A program made the position numbers and the translations under genes. Below are positions 27,507-36,094 of a stretch of DNA of 64,000 nt, one piece after another (the first letter of the stretch is position 1; every line of letters begins with the position of its first letter). The notes under the pieces are model-generated. The model was not told where the DNA came from, did no database searches, and worked only from the letters and a program-made list of their open reading frames with translations. The stretch comes from Perspicuibacillus lycopersici (GTDB lineage: Bacteria > Bacillota > Bacilli > Bacillales > Caldibacillaceae): contig NZ_JAOUSF010000002.1 of NCBI RefSeq assembly GCF_025660475.1, forward strand, positions 682,001 through 746,000. The letters are read 5' to 3'.

Positions 27507-27569
27507 ATGCAACCGTTAATATATATCCGAAACGAAAAGAATATCGAACGAGAGAGGTTACTAAAATGA
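27507..27569 (+). CDS. possible 20-residue leader ORF coupled to ecfT
   Basis: ATG at 27507 behind AAAGGGGAAAATAGG, 20 codons (MQPLIYIRNEKNIERERLLK), and a TGA that overlaps the ecfT start (ATGA at 27566). Such overlap allows translational coupling. The ribosome binding site is good, but so short a frame could be chance; no function is suggested. Confidence 0.3.
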   Translation: MQPLIYIRNEKNIERERLLK

Positions 27570-28456
27570 TGAAGCGCGGCTTCCGATCTCTTCACCCCTT
27601 AGTTTGCCTAATTTATTTTATCGCCGCTTTTACCACTCTCATGCTTTACCAGCACCCATTCTTTTTAGTGTTTACTATTATCCTACTGCTTTGTTTCCAT
27701 TGGGCTTTAGACCGATGGCGTTTATTAAGAGGCTGGGGGAAAATGTTCATGATTCTTCCTATCCTTTTTTTCATTATTACTCCTTTAATTAACCACCGTG
27801 GGAATCATCTTTTGTTTTACCTATTCAATAATCCAATTACTTTAGAAGCAATTATGCAAGGCTGGATTCATTCGTTATCCTTGCTTGCCATGCTTTTATT
27901 GTTTATGTCATTTAATCTTGTTATTACTGCAGATAAGTTTTTATTTTTATTTTCCAGAGGTTTTCCACAATGGTCACTGCTTATTATGCTTTCTATGAGA
28001 TTTATCCCGTTATTGCGGAGACGGCTAAACGAAATAATTACCGTCCAAAAATCTCGTGGATTATCTACCCATGATGGTCGCTTTCGACAACGAATAAAAA
28101 ATGGATTATTGCTTCTTCAGATTTTATTAACGTGGTCATTGGAGGAAGGAATCCAAACAGCAGATTCAATGGCCGCTAGAGGATATGGTTTACAAAAGAG
28201 AAGCCGCTATATCCCTTATAAAATGAAACTTATCGATGGTATATCGATTATTTTCTTGCTTATACTCACGATTCTTTGCCTTTTTGGCTGGTGGTTAGGA
28301 GACGGTGTATTAGCACTAACACCAATTCTTGAACCAATATTCCTTTATGGTAGGGAATGGACATTCTTTTTCCTATATATCGTTCTTATTGGTTACCCAC
28401 TAATTATGGAAATAAGGGAGCAATTATTATGGCATTCTTGGAAACAAAAAATTTAA
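27566..28456 (+). CDS. ecfT: ECF transporter T component
   Basis: Transmembrane coupling protein of 296 residues. Hydrophobic helices cover residues 10-125 and 215-285. Between them is the long cytoplasmic helical region with the paired short motifs that contact the ATPases: VQKSRG (about 170) and MAARGYG (about 207), variants of the usual Ala-Arg-Gly motifs. It links the fused ATPase downstream to the substrate-binding S subunit. The start is the ATG at 27566 behind GAGAGGT. Its last 28 bases overlap the ecfA start. Being next to its own A and S genes marks a dedicated (group I) ECF system. Confidence 0.88.
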   Translation: MMKRGFRSLHPLVCLIYFIAAFTTLMLYQHPFFLVFTIILLLCFHWALDRWRLLRGWGKMFMILPILFFIITPLINHRGNHLLFYLFNNPITLEAIMQGWIHSLSLLAMLLLFMSFNLVITADKFLFLFSRGFPQWSLLIMLSMRFIPLLRRRLNEIITVQKSRGLSTHDGRFRQRIKNGLLLLQILLTWSLEEGIQTADSMAARGYGLQKRSRYIPYKMKLIDGISIIFLLILTILCLFGWWLGDGVLALTPILEPIFLYGREWTFFFLYIVLIGYPLIMEIREQLLWHSWKQKI

Positions 28457-30093
28457 GCTTCACCTATCCTGACGAAGAAAAACCGGCAATTTCTGATGTT
28501 TCCCTTTCCATTGCACAAGGGGAATTTGTCGTTTTATGTGGTCCTTCTGGTAGTGGAAAATCTACACTTTTGCGCTTACTAAAAAAAGAAATTGCCCCTT
28601 ATGGAGACAAACAAGGGATTATTCATTACAAAGGAGAAAAGCTGGAGACAATAGATGCGCATCTCCTATCCAAAGAAATCGGAATGGTGTTCCAGGATCC
28701 TGAAAATCAATTAGTAATGGATCGAGTATTAGAAGAGCTTATCTTTGGTTTAGAAAACATTGGAATGGATTCCGAACAAATGCGGAAAAGAGTCGCAGAA
28801 ATGGTGCATTTCTTTGGAATCCATCATTTACTAGATCACAAGGTTCACTTGCTTTCTGGAGGGCAAAAGCAAATTGTAAATTTAGCAGCTGTACTCTTAA
28901 TGGAACCATCTGTTCTTCTCCTTGATGAGCCAACAGCACAGCTTGATCCGGTAGCCGCAAAAGATTTTCTCCAGATGATCAAGCAAATGAATCAAGAATT
29001 TGGCATTACAATTATGATGGTAGAGCATCGGTTAGAAGACGTATTTCCTCTTTGTGATCGAGTCCTATTTATGGAAAATGGCACAGTTTTGACTGATGGT
29101 AAGCCACGTGAGGTTATCCAACAGCTTTGGAAGAAGAAGATGCTTGCTAAAACTTCTTATTTACCATCCCCGGCATTACTATATTTAGAGCATACGAAAA
29201 ACGGACAAAACATCCCGTTAACGGTTAAAGAAGGACGAAGGTGGGTAAATACGCTAGCCATCAATCCGAAGGCTGTAGCACGCAACAATGCTCTTGTAAC
29301 TGAGAATAAGTCAATATTTTCCTTGAAAAATATTGACTTCCACTACGATAAAAAAGGGGGAAATATAGTAAACTCCCTTAGCCTTACCGTTTATGAAGGA
29401 GAATGGCTGGCAATTGTCGGGGCGAATGGTACAGGGAAATCTACCTTATTGAAGTTGATGGCAGGATTAGCCACTCCTCAAAAAGGTTCGATTAAATGGA
29501 ATGGAAAAAAAATAAAAGGACCACTTCCATTAGATATTGTTTATTTACCACAAAACCCAAAGCTTTTATTTGTTCATGATACAATTCGTAAAGAGTTAGA
29601 GGAAGTAAAGAAAAGACTTTCGTTATCAGATGGGGGAGAAAAATTACAGCTGCTCCTTTCTATTTTCCAACTTGAAACGTTATTAGATCGCCACCCTTAT
29701 GACGTCAGTGGTGGAGAATTACAAAAAATTGCCATTGTAAGCTTATTACTATCGTCTCCAAAAATCCTTCTACTCGATGAACCAACGAAAGGTCTCGATC
29801 CGGAAATGAAGAAAGAGCTTGGTCAATTATTAATGAAAGTAAAAGCACTCGGTGTCACAATTGTAATGGTCACACATGATATGGAATTTGCCGCTCTCTA
29901 TACTGACCGCTGTGCGATGATGTTCCAGGGGGAAATTGCTTCTACTGCTCGCACAAACGATTTTTTTAAAGGAAATACCTTCTATACAACAGTTATCAAC
30001 CGAATCACTAGGGGTAGTCAGGTGCCTGAGGTTGTAACAGCTGAGGAGGCGAGGCAGCGTTGGGAGATTATTGGAGAGGACAGCGAAAAATAA
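28429..30093 (+). CDS. ecfA: ECF transporter ATPase, EcfA1-EcfA2 fused
   Basis: Two complete ABC ATPases in one chain of 554 residues. Domain 1 has GPSGSGKST, VFQDPENQL, LLSGGQKQ and LLLDEPTAQLDP; domain 2 (from about residue 300) has GANGTGKST, YLPQNPKLL, VSGGELQK and LLLDEPTKGLDP. Both have Walker A and B, signature and switch His, so neither half is dead. I chose the ATG at 28429 (MAFLETKNLS) because AAGGGAG lies eight bases upstream; an earlier in-frame start at 28357 lies wholly inside ecfT. The stop overlaps the next start (TAATG). Fusion of the A subunits is typical of group I ECF modules. Confidence 0.92.
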   Translation: MAFLETKNLSFTYPDEEKPAISDVSLSIAQGEFVVLCGPSGSGKSTLLRLLKKEIAPYGDKQGIIHYKGEKLETIDAHLLSKEIGMVFQDPENQLVMDRVLEELIFGLENIGMDSEQMRKRVAEMVHFFGIHHLLDHKVHLLSGGQKQIVNLAAVLLMEPSVLLLDEPTAQLDPVAAKDFLQMIKQMNQEFGITIMMVEHRLEDVFPLCDRVLFMENGTVLTDGKPREVIQQLWKKKMLAKTSYLPSPALLYLEHTKNGQNIPLTVKEGRRWVNTLAINPKAVARNNALVTENKSIFSLKNIDFHYDKKGGNIVNSLSLTVYEGEWLAIVGANGTGKSTLLKLMAGLATPQKGSIKWNGKKIKGPLPLDIVYLPQNPKLLFVHDTIRKELEEVKKRLSLSDGGEKLQLLLSIFQLETLLDRHPYDVSGGELQKIAIVSLLLSSPKILLLDEPTKGLDPEMKKELGQLLMKVKALGVTIVMVTHDMEFAALYTDRCAMMFQGEIASTARTNDFFKGNTFYTTVINRITRGSQVPEVVTAEEARQRWEIIGEDSEK

Positions 30094-30782
30094 TGAAAAA
30101 ATATTCTGCCCGTTTTTATATTTTTCTTGTGGTTCTTATTTTAACAGTGCTGCTCCTTTTTATTCCGCTGTTAACTACCGAACATTATTTATTTGCTAGT
30201 GTTATTTTTATGATTGGCTCCTTTTTCCCGTTCTTCCTCCGGTTTGAATGGAAAAAGGTCACAGGAAGAGAGCTTGTTATGCTTGCGATACTTGCCGCAC
30301 TAGCAGCGGTTAGTCGCATTCCCTTCGCTTCCCTACCAAGTATTCAGCCAACAACCTTTGTCATCATTATAGCTGGGTCAGTATTTGGAGCAGAGAGTGG
30401 ATTTGTTGTTGGAGCATTAGCTGCTATCGTTTCGAATTTATTCCTCGGACAGGGTCCATGGACACCTTGGCAAATGTATGCTTGGGGAATGATTGGCTTA
30501 GCTAGCGGTCTCCTAAAAAACACTTGGTTTATGAAACATACCATTGGGCGAACCATTTTCGGGATTCTTTGTGGTTTTCTATTCGGCTGGATAATGAATC
30601 TTTGGTTTGTAATCGGGATTATTCAAGATTTTCATTGGTCAGAAATTATTGCCTATTATAGTGCCAGTTTTCTTTTTGATTTAGCACATGCTCTTTCCAA
30701 TGCATTTTTCCTAATAGTTTTTGCAAAAAGCTGGATCAAAATTTTATCACGATTCAAAAAGAAATACGGTCTCCTATTATAA
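30093..30782 (+). CDS. ECF transporter S component, probably cobalamin (CbrT-like)
   Basis: Substrate-binding membrane subunit of 229 residues with about seven hydrophobic segments. The middle carries SIQPTTFVIIIAGSVFG and SNLFLGQGPWTPWQM (about 83-135), which I recall from the CbrT-type cobalamin/queuosine-like S component group. The true start is the ATG at 30093, sharing one base with the ecfA stop and behind GGAGAGGA. With the B12 riboswitch and two transcobalamin-like proteins in the same operon, cobalamin is the most likely substrate. A related precursor (cobinamide) cannot be excluded. Confidence 0.82.
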   Translation: MKKYSARFYIFLVVLILTVLLLFIPLLTTEHYLFASVIFMIGSFFPFFLRFEWKKVTGRELVMLAILAALAAVSRIPFASLPSIQPTTFVIIIAGSVFGAESGFVVGALAAIVSNLFLGQGPWTPWQMYAWGMIGLASGLLKNTWFMKHTIGRTIFGILCGFLFGWIMNLWFVIGIIQDFHWSEIIAYYSASFLFDLAHALSNAFFLIVFAKSWIKILSRFKKKYGLLL

Positions 30783-30794
30783 AGTTTTTCACTT

Positions 30795-30833
30795 AAAAGC
30801 AAATTTACCAATAAGGGTATGTTTGCTTTTTTT
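30795..30833 (+). terminator. terminator of the B12 uptake operon
   Basis: Stem AAAAGCAAA-TACC / GGTA-TTTGCTTTT with a short internal mismatch, followed by T7. Confidence 0.88.
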
Positions 30834-30943
30834 GTTATTGTTTGCTTTTTATTTTTTTGCATAATTAAAGGCAACAATGCTGATAGTATGTATGATTGTT
30901 TTATTACCTTCTTGTAAATAAAAGAATGGAAAGGAGAATATTA

Positions 30944-31105
30944 ATGGCTCGAGGAAAAGCATTTAACCATAAGAAAAAAGGACATCCTGGTAATTTTCCT
31001 GCGGATAGTTTAACGGAAAAGCATTCAAAAGAAGCGATTGAGGACGAGGAACTTATTGTTACACAAGAAGCATTTAAAAATCGAGTAGAAACAAATCGTG
31101 AGTAA
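30944..31105 (+). CDS. small charged protein, possibly spore related
   Basis: A 53-residue hydrophilic protein starting MARGKAFNHKKKGHPGN, basic at the front and acidic in the middle (EAIEDEEL). I do not recognise it with certainty; its size and composition are like small spore proteins such as YfhD. The ATG at 30944 follows AAAGGAGAATATT. It lies 15 bases upstream of an sspH-type gene, so it is probably in the same transcript, which supports a sporulation role. A longer frame upstream lacks a ribosome binding site. Confidence 0.6.
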   Translation: MARGKAFNHKKKGHPGNFPADSLTEKHSKEAIEDEELIVTQEAFKNRVETNRE

Positions 31106-31120
31106 GCAGGGGGGAATTGA

Positions 31121-31306
31121 ATGGATTTCATGCGCGCAAAAGAAATAGTAAATTCACCTACCATGATTAATGTCAGCTATAGAGGCATCCCTGTGTACAT
31201 TCAATCCGTACAGGAAGATAGTAATATAGCTGTTGTCTATCCCCTGGATGAAATGCATAATAAACAAGAGGTTGATTTAGCCGGTTTAACTGAAGAGGGG
31301 CCATGA
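31121..31306 (+). CDS. sspH: small acid-soluble spore protein, H type
   Basis: A 61-residue protein matching SspH: MDFMRAKEIVNSP, then V-Y-G-P-V-IQ in the middle (NVSYRGIPVYIQSV), and a C-terminal VDLAGL. SspH-type proteins are minor core proteins of the spore, made in the forespore; their exact role is unclear and they differ from the DNA-coating alpha/beta SASPs. The ATG follows GGGGGGAATTG. It is followed by a second copy 41 bases after its stop. Confidence 0.88.
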   Translation: MDFMRAKEIVNSPTMINVSYRGIPVYIQSVQEDSNIAVVYPLDEMHNKQEVDLAGLTEEGP

Positions 31307-31347
31307 TTCATATGTATATCTGATTTTTATCGTTCGGAGGTGCGCCA

Positions 31348-31527
31348 GTGAATAGACTACGGGCTGAGGAAATAGCTTCATCGGCAGCTATGCATAATGT
31401 CACTTATAATGGAAAAAGAATTTTTATCCAACAGGTAAATAATCAATCAGAGACCGCACGTATCTATTATTTAGATGAACCACAAAATGAGTTCGAGGTG
31501 CAATTAGTTAATTTGCGAGAGCATTAA
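31348..31527 (+). CDS. sspH: second SspH-type small acid-soluble spore protein
   Basis: A 59-residue protein (MNRLRAEEIASSAAMHNV ...) with the same plan as its neighbour: RAxEI near the start, VTYNGKRIFIQQV in the middle, ETARIYYLD and a VQLVNL end. The GTG start follows CGGAGGTGC. It is a tandem paralog, well diverged from the first copy. A hairpin terminator follows. No sigma-G promoter was picked out. Confidence 0.85.
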   Translation: MNRLRAEEIASSAAMHNVTYNGKRIFIQQVNNQSETARIYYLDEPQNEFEVQLVNLREH

Positions 31528-31536
31528 TAACGTGCC

Positions 31537-31567
31537 AAAGGAGATCAATGATTTGATTTCCTTTTTA
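31537..31567. terminator. terminator after the sspH pair
   Basis: Stem AAAGGAGATCAA / TTGATTTCCTTT (one G-U) with TGAT loop and a T run; the A run on the left could also serve the convergent minus-strand gene. Confidence 0.8.
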
Positions 31568-31849
31568 TTTTATAGATAAATACGCATTAATAAAATTTTC
31601 TGGGGATGTTTTTACTTGATAGGAGTAAAGTCCGGTATTTGTATGTAAATAAAGTGTCCCACCTCCCACACCGAATGCTCGAAAGGAAATATCGTGGACA
31701 TTTTCTAGCGGGAATTCTCGATGGTGAGTGACAATTTTATCTCCATATAAGAGGAGGTGGCGTTCTTGTTCAATATATTTTTGTACAAGTTCCATTGTGT
31801 CGACTTCTCTTAGAACCTTCCAATATGGTTGGCTCGCAATAATCTTCAT
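31565..31849 (-). CDS. hypothetical 94-residue protein at the end of the tre operon
   Basis: Unrecognised soluble protein. The first third is helical; the rest alternates short beta-like stretches (HLLLYGDKIVTHHREF, GGGTLYLHTNTGLYSYQV) reminiscent of a small PH-like barrel, ending in a helix (NFINAYLSIK). The ATG follows AAGGAGGAC. It starts 26 bases after the treR stop on the same strand with no hairpin between, so it may be the last gene of the trehalose operon. No function is proposed. Confidence 0.65.
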   Translation of the reverse strand: MKIIASQPYWKVLREVDTMELVQKYIEQERHLLLYGDKIVTHHREFPLENVHDISFRAFGVGGGTLYLHTNTGLYSYQVKTSPENFINAYLSIK

Positions 31850-31875
31850 AATGTCCTCCTTCTTATATGAAAAAA

Positions 31876-32604
31876 TTATAGGTGATTTCTTCTTGCAAAA
31901 TCTACGAAACGGAATTTATCTGGTCGATGTCGTGATTCTGTGTATTGGAATAGTCGGGCATCATTTAAATAAACGTAATTTTTAATGATTACAATACTAT
32001 GAAACCCCTCCAAATCAAGGAGTAAGCGGTCCTCCTCAGTTGGTTCTGTCACAATTATTTCTTTTTTAGCAAAGCTAATCGAAAGCTCTAAAGTATTTTC
32101 TAAATAATCATAGATAGAGTTTTCACATATTTCCTTTGTTATTTCCGGAACAACCTCTTGAAGTAAATAATCTTTATCTAGAATAATCTTTTCTCCATTA
32201 ATTTCGCGGATTCGAGATATTTTCCATACGTAATTTTTCGAATTTATATTGAGCTGCTGTCTAATGTACGTATCCGGTTTCTGTAACGATAATTCGTGGA
32301 CAATTGTATTTGCTGATGCTCCCATTTTGGATGCAAGCTCTTTAAAGCTTACAAGGCCGGAAATTGGGAAGTCAAATTTATTCGACCGAATGACGACAGA
32401 TCCCTTCCCTCTTACCTTTTGGATATAACCATTTTGTGCTAGTAAATTTAATGCCTTTCGAATCGTTTCCCGAGAAGTATCATAATAATCCTTTAATTCA
32501 TTTTCAGAAGGAATGAGGGAATTTGTTGGAAATTCCCCTTGCTCCATTCGATTTACTATATCATTATATATTGTTAAATACTTATTTATCATACGTATCC
32601 CCAA
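31876..32604 (-). CDS. treR: trehalose operon repressor TreR
   Basis: GntR-family repressor of 242 residues: N-terminal winged helix-turn-helix (about 8-75, with LIPSENELKDYY, SRETIRKALNLL and KVRGKGSVV) and a C-terminal UTRA ligand domain (about 95-235). In B. subtilis TreR releases its operator when it binds trehalose 6-phosphate. Two TTGTATATACAA-type palindromes before treP are its likely targets. It lies 62 bases after treA. Assignment rests on context plus family signature. Confidence 0.92.
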   Translation of the reverse strand: MGIRMINKYLTIYNDIVNRMEQGEFPTNSLIPSENELKDYYDTSRETIRKALNLLAQNGYIQKVRGKGSVVIRSNKFDFPISGLVSFKELASKMGASANTIVHELSLQKPDTYIRQQLNINSKNYVWKISRIREINGEKIILDKDYLLQEVVPEITKEICENSIYDYLENTLELSISFAKKEIIVTEPTEEDRLLLDLEGFHSIVIIKNYVYLNDARLFQYTESRHRPDKFRFVDFARRNHL

Positions 32605-32666
32605 CTACTAGTATTCATCCGTTGCTCACTCATATTGTTCTCCGATTCATTACTCTCTCGTATTTA

Positions 32667-34355
32667 TTAATTGCTGCTTTTTAAATAGTATACAATGGAT
32701 TCATATGGGCGTAAGTGGATTTTTGAATAATCCATTGCCACGTCCTTGTAATTTGAAATTAAAACTTCACTTTCATAACCCGAAAAATTGGATTCTGCTG
32801 GTAGCTGAAATTCTACTTCTTGTTCATAGAAATTATTTACTACTAACAGCTTCTCTTTATCCGTACTGCGTATATAAGCAAAGATAGCATCATGCTCTGG
32901 TAATAGCAACTCATAAGCCCCAGTTGTAATAATATCGTAGTTTTTTCTTAATTGTATAAGCTTTTGATAATGATAAAAAATAGATTCCTTATCGGCCAAT
33001 GCACTTTTAGCATTAATAGTTTTATAATTTTTCGCAGTTGGTATCCATGGTGTTCCAGTGGTAAATCCCGCATTAATGGTATCGTCCCATTGTACCGGTG
33101 TTCGCGAATTGTCGCGTGATTTTTGTTTTAAAATAGTAATGATTTCTTCCTCTGACTTACCACTTTCCTTAAGTATTTGATAAATATTTAACGATTCTAC
33201 GTCACGGTAATCGTTAATCGTATCAAAATTTGGGTTTGTCATGCCAAATTCCTCGCCTTGATAAATATAAGGAGTTCCTTGCATCATATGAATCGTCGTT
33301 GCAAGCATCTTAGCAGATTCTCGATGATATTTTCCTTCATTACCAAAACGGGATACTACTCGAGGCTGATCATGGTTACACCAAAATAGTGCATTCCATC
33401 CTCCACCCTTGCCCATTTCAACTTGCCATTGTGATAAAATTTGCTTTAATTTAATAAAATCAAAGTCTGCTCGTACCCATTTTTCTCCATTCGGATAATC
33501 TACTTTTAAATGATGAAAGCTAAATACCATATCTAGCTCTTTACGAGACGGATTTGTATATTTAATACAATTTTCAATGGAGGTAGAGGACATTTCTCCA
33601 ACGGTCATAATTTGCTTGTTTGAAAAAACCTCTTGATTCATTTCCTGCAAATATTCATGAACGCGAGGACCATCTGTGTAAAATTTCCGACCATCCTTCG
33701 TTGCATCTGTTCCATCATCATCTAAGAAGCGCTGATCTTTCGAAATAAGATTGATAACATCTAGACGGAAACCATCGACACCTTTATTTAACCAGCTGTT
33801 CATCATCTCATAAACAGATCTCCTCACAGAAATATTTTCCCAATTTAAATCTGCTTGCGTCACATCAAATAAGTGTAAATAATATTGTTCTGTTTTTTCG
33901 TCATATTCCCAGGCTGATCCACCAAATTTTGATTGCCAATTATTTGGTTTCTCTCCAGCTTTCCCGTCTTTCCAAATATAAAAATCGCGATATCGATTTT
34001 CTTTAGAGGATGCTGCTTCTTTGAACCATTGATGTTCAGTAGAAGTATGGTTTACTACAATGTCCATAATTAATTTCATACCTCGCAGATGAACTTCTTT
34101 AAGCAGTTGATCAAAATCTTCCATTGATCCGTATGGTTCATAAATTTTATAATAATCACTAATATCGTAACCATTATCCCGTTGCGGAGACTGATAAATC
34201 GGAGTAAGCCATAATACATCCACCCCTAGTTGTTTTAAATAATCTAATTTGCTGATGATTCCTTGAATATCTCCCGTTCCGCTTCCTGTTGTATCTTTGA
34301 AACTCTTTGGATAAATTTGATATACGACTGATTTCTTCCACCAATATTGCTCCAT
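32667..34355 (-). CDS. treA: phospho-alpha-(1,1)-glucosidase (trehalose-6-phosphate hydrolase)
   Basis: GH13 enzyme of 562 residues (TreA in B. subtilis, TreC in E. coli) that splits trehalose 6-phosphate into glucose and glucose 6-phosphate. The catalytic set is present: DIVVNHTS, the nucleophile Asp in GFRLDVINLI (about 200), the acid Glu in TVGEMSS (about 254) and HDQPRVVSR (about 325). N-terminal WWKKSVVYQIYPKSF is typical. The start is an ATG behind AGGTAGGTG on the minus strand. It is the middle gene of treP-treA-treR; the sugar arrives phosphorylated through TreP. Confidence 0.95.
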   Translation of the reverse strand: MEQYWWKKSVVYQIYPKSFKDTTGSGTGDIQGIISKLDYLKQLGVDVLWLTPIYQSPQRDNGYDISDYYKIYEPYGSMEDFDQLLKEVHLRGMKLIMDIVVNHTSTEHQWFKEAASSKENRYRDFYIWKDGKAGEKPNNWQSKFGGSAWEYDEKTEQYYLHLFDVTQADLNWENISVRRSVYEMMNSWLNKGVDGFRLDVINLISKDQRFLDDDGTDATKDGRKFYTDGPRVHEYLQEMNQEVFSNKQIMTVGEMSSTSIENCIKYTNPSRKELDMVFSFHHLKVDYPNGEKWVRADFDFIKLKQILSQWQVEMGKGGGWNALFWCNHDQPRVVSRFGNEGKYHRESAKMLATTIHMMQGTPYIYQGEEFGMTNPNFDTINDYRDVESLNIYQILKESGKSEEEIITILKQKSRDNSRTPVQWDDTINAGFTTGTPWIPTAKNYKTINAKSALADKESIFYHYQKLIQLRKNYDIITTGAYELLLPEHDAIFAYIRSTDKEKLLVVNNFYEQEVEFQLPAESNFSGYESEVLISNYKDVAMDYSKIHLRPYESIVYYLKSSN

Positions 34356-34510
34356 TTATTACACCTACCTATTTTTGAATATACAAAGTTGCCGTTTTTA
34401 AGGTCTAATTAAATTATTCGTAATAATAGCTGCACATCGCATACCTTTGCAGGTTTATACTTATGTTTATTCTCTGTTTATTTTCACAAAATGTTCCTAT
34501 ATTTAATAGT

Positions 34511-34540
34511 AAAAGGGAACATATTTCAGTCCCCCTTTTA
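34511..34540 (-). terminator. possible attenuating hairpin between treP and treA
   Basis: AAAAGGGAAC / GTCCCCCTTTT pairing with one bulge and an eight-base loop, within the 211-base gap between the two genes; the tail on the minus strand is only moderately T rich. It may lower treA relative to treP. Confidence 0.45.
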
Positions 34541-34566
34541 TTTCTTTATTTAATTATTGATCCATA

Positions 34567-35997
34567 TCATTTTGCTTTTTTCAATGAAATTTTACCAACA
34601 TTTGCTTTTGCAAAAATTAACGTTAATATAAATGGAATTACGATTGCTACTAACATAGCGAGTGCAAACATCCACATATGTTTTGGTTGTATTGATAGGA
34701 TACCAGGTAATCCACCAACCCCAATGGAGTTCGCCATTACATTACTTCCAACGGAGATTACAGCTGCAATAGCTGAACCAATCATTGCTGCTAAAAACGG
34801 ATAACCATATTTTAAGTTAATACCAAACATTGCTGGCTCCGTTACCCCTAAGTAACAAGAAATGGTAGCTGGAATGGATACTTGTTTTTCTTGTTCATTT
34901 TTTCTATTGATAAAAATCATCGCAAGTACTGCAGATCCTTGGGCAATATTCGATAATGCAATCATTGGCCATAGATTCGTTCCACCTAATTCACTCATTA
35001 ATTGTAAATCAATGGCATTCGTCATATGATGTAATCCAGTAATAACTAATGGCGCGTAAACGAATCCAAATATTGCTGCAAATAACCATCCAAAGGCAGA
35101 AGATAATCCTGAATAAACAACATCAGATACAAATGAACCGATTTGCCAACCGATAGGTCCAAGTACAGTATGTGCAATTAACACAGTAGGTACTAAAGAA
35201 AAGAACGGGACGACAATCATTGAAATAGAGTTTGGAACGATTTTACGAAGATTTAATTCTAACCAAGAGAATAATAACCCTGCTAAAATTGCTGGAATTA
35301 CTTGTGCTTGATAACCAATCATTTCTACTTGTGCAAAACCGAAGTCCCAAACAGGAATCTCATCAGCTCCTGCTACGGAGTATGCATTAAGCAACTGTGG
35401 TGATACTAGGGTAATCCCTAAAACAATTCCTAAAATTGGTGTTGCTCCCATTTTTCTAGCAACTGCCCATGTAATACCTACAGGTAAGAAGTGGAATATC
35501 GCTTCACCAATTAACCAAAGGAAGGAATGAACCCCTGCCCAAAATTGAGATACCTCAATAATAGACTTCGTTCCATCCTCTAGTAATTTGATGTCCCCTA
35601 AAATATTTCGGAAGCCTAAAATTAATCCCCCTACTACGATTGCTGGAATGAGCGGTGTAAATATATCTGCTAAGTGCGAAATTAATCGTTGTAAGAAATT
35701 CATGTTTTGTTTAGCCGCTTGCTTCACTTCGTCTTTCGATGTATCACTAACGCCTGCTAGCTTAATAAATTCATTATAAAAAGAAGATACTTCATTCCCG
35801 ATAATTACTTGGAATTGTCCTGCTTGCGTAAATGTACCCTTTACAAGACCAATCGCTTCAATTGCTTCTACATTTGCATTTTTCGGTTCCTTTAATACAA
35901 AGCGCATTCTTGTTGCACAATGCGTTACAACAGAAATGTTATCGCTTCCACCGATGTTCTCTAAAAGCTGTTTAGCTGGTTCTGTATATTTACTCAT
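34567..35997 (-). CDS. treP: trehalose PTS permease EIIBC
   Basis: PTS sugar permease of 476 residues of the glucose-sucrose family. EIIB (1-80) has the phosphorylated Cys in VVTHCATRMRF; EIIC (about 105-470) has about ten helices and GITWAVARKMGATPILG. There is no EIIA domain, so it must borrow EIIA from another permease, as B. subtilis TreP is thought to do. The ATG follows GGGGAGGAAATACG on the minus strand. First gene of the trehalose operon; it imports trehalose as trehalose 6-phosphate. Confidence 0.93.
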   Translation of the reverse strand: MSKYTEPAKQLLENIGGSDNISVVTHCATRMRFVLKEPKNANVEAIEAIGLVKGTFTQAGQFQVIIGNEVSSFYNEFIKLAGVSDTSKDEVKQAAKQNMNFLQRLISHLADIFTPLIPAIVVGGLILGFRNILGDIKLLEDGTKSIIEVSQFWAGVHSFLWLIGEAIFHFLPVGITWAVARKMGATPILGIVLGITLVSPQLLNAYSVAGADEIPVWDFGFAQVEMIGYQAQVIPAILAGLLFSWLELNLRKIVPNSISMIVVPFFSLVPTVLIAHTVLGPIGWQIGSFVSDVVYSGLSSAFGWLFAAIFGFVYAPLVITGLHHMTNAIDLQLMSELGGTNLWPMIALSNIAQGSAVLAMIFINRKNEQEKQVSIPATISCYLGVTEPAMFGINLKYGYPFLAAMIGSAIAAVISVGSNVMANSIGVGGLPGILSIQPKHMWMFALAMLVAIVIPFILTLIFAKANVGKISLKKAK

Positions 35998-36064
35998 CGT
36001 ATTTCCTCCCCAATCATTTTATATTTTTATAGTTTTCTCATTTATGTTCAGCACAACCTATAAC

Positions 36065-36076
36065 TTGTATATACAA
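36065..36076. promoter_or_regulatory. TreR operator, proximal
   Basis: Perfect palindrome TTGTATATACAA, 68 bases upstream of the treP start codon and downstream of the promoter. Confidence 0.8.
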
Positions 36077-36080
36077 ATTT

Positions 36081-36094
36081 TGAATACGTTCTCA
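36081..36094 (-). promoter_or_regulatory. cre-like site before treP
   Basis: On the minus strand TGAGAACGTATTCA matches the cre consensus TGWAANCGNTNWCA at 12 of 14 positions. It sits between the two TreR palindromes and abuts the -10 box, a suitable place for CcpA repression. Confidence 0.5.

Noticed and set aside
34463-34804. Plus-strand frame of 113 codons
   Set aside because: Antisense to treP; no ribosome binding site and no family features.
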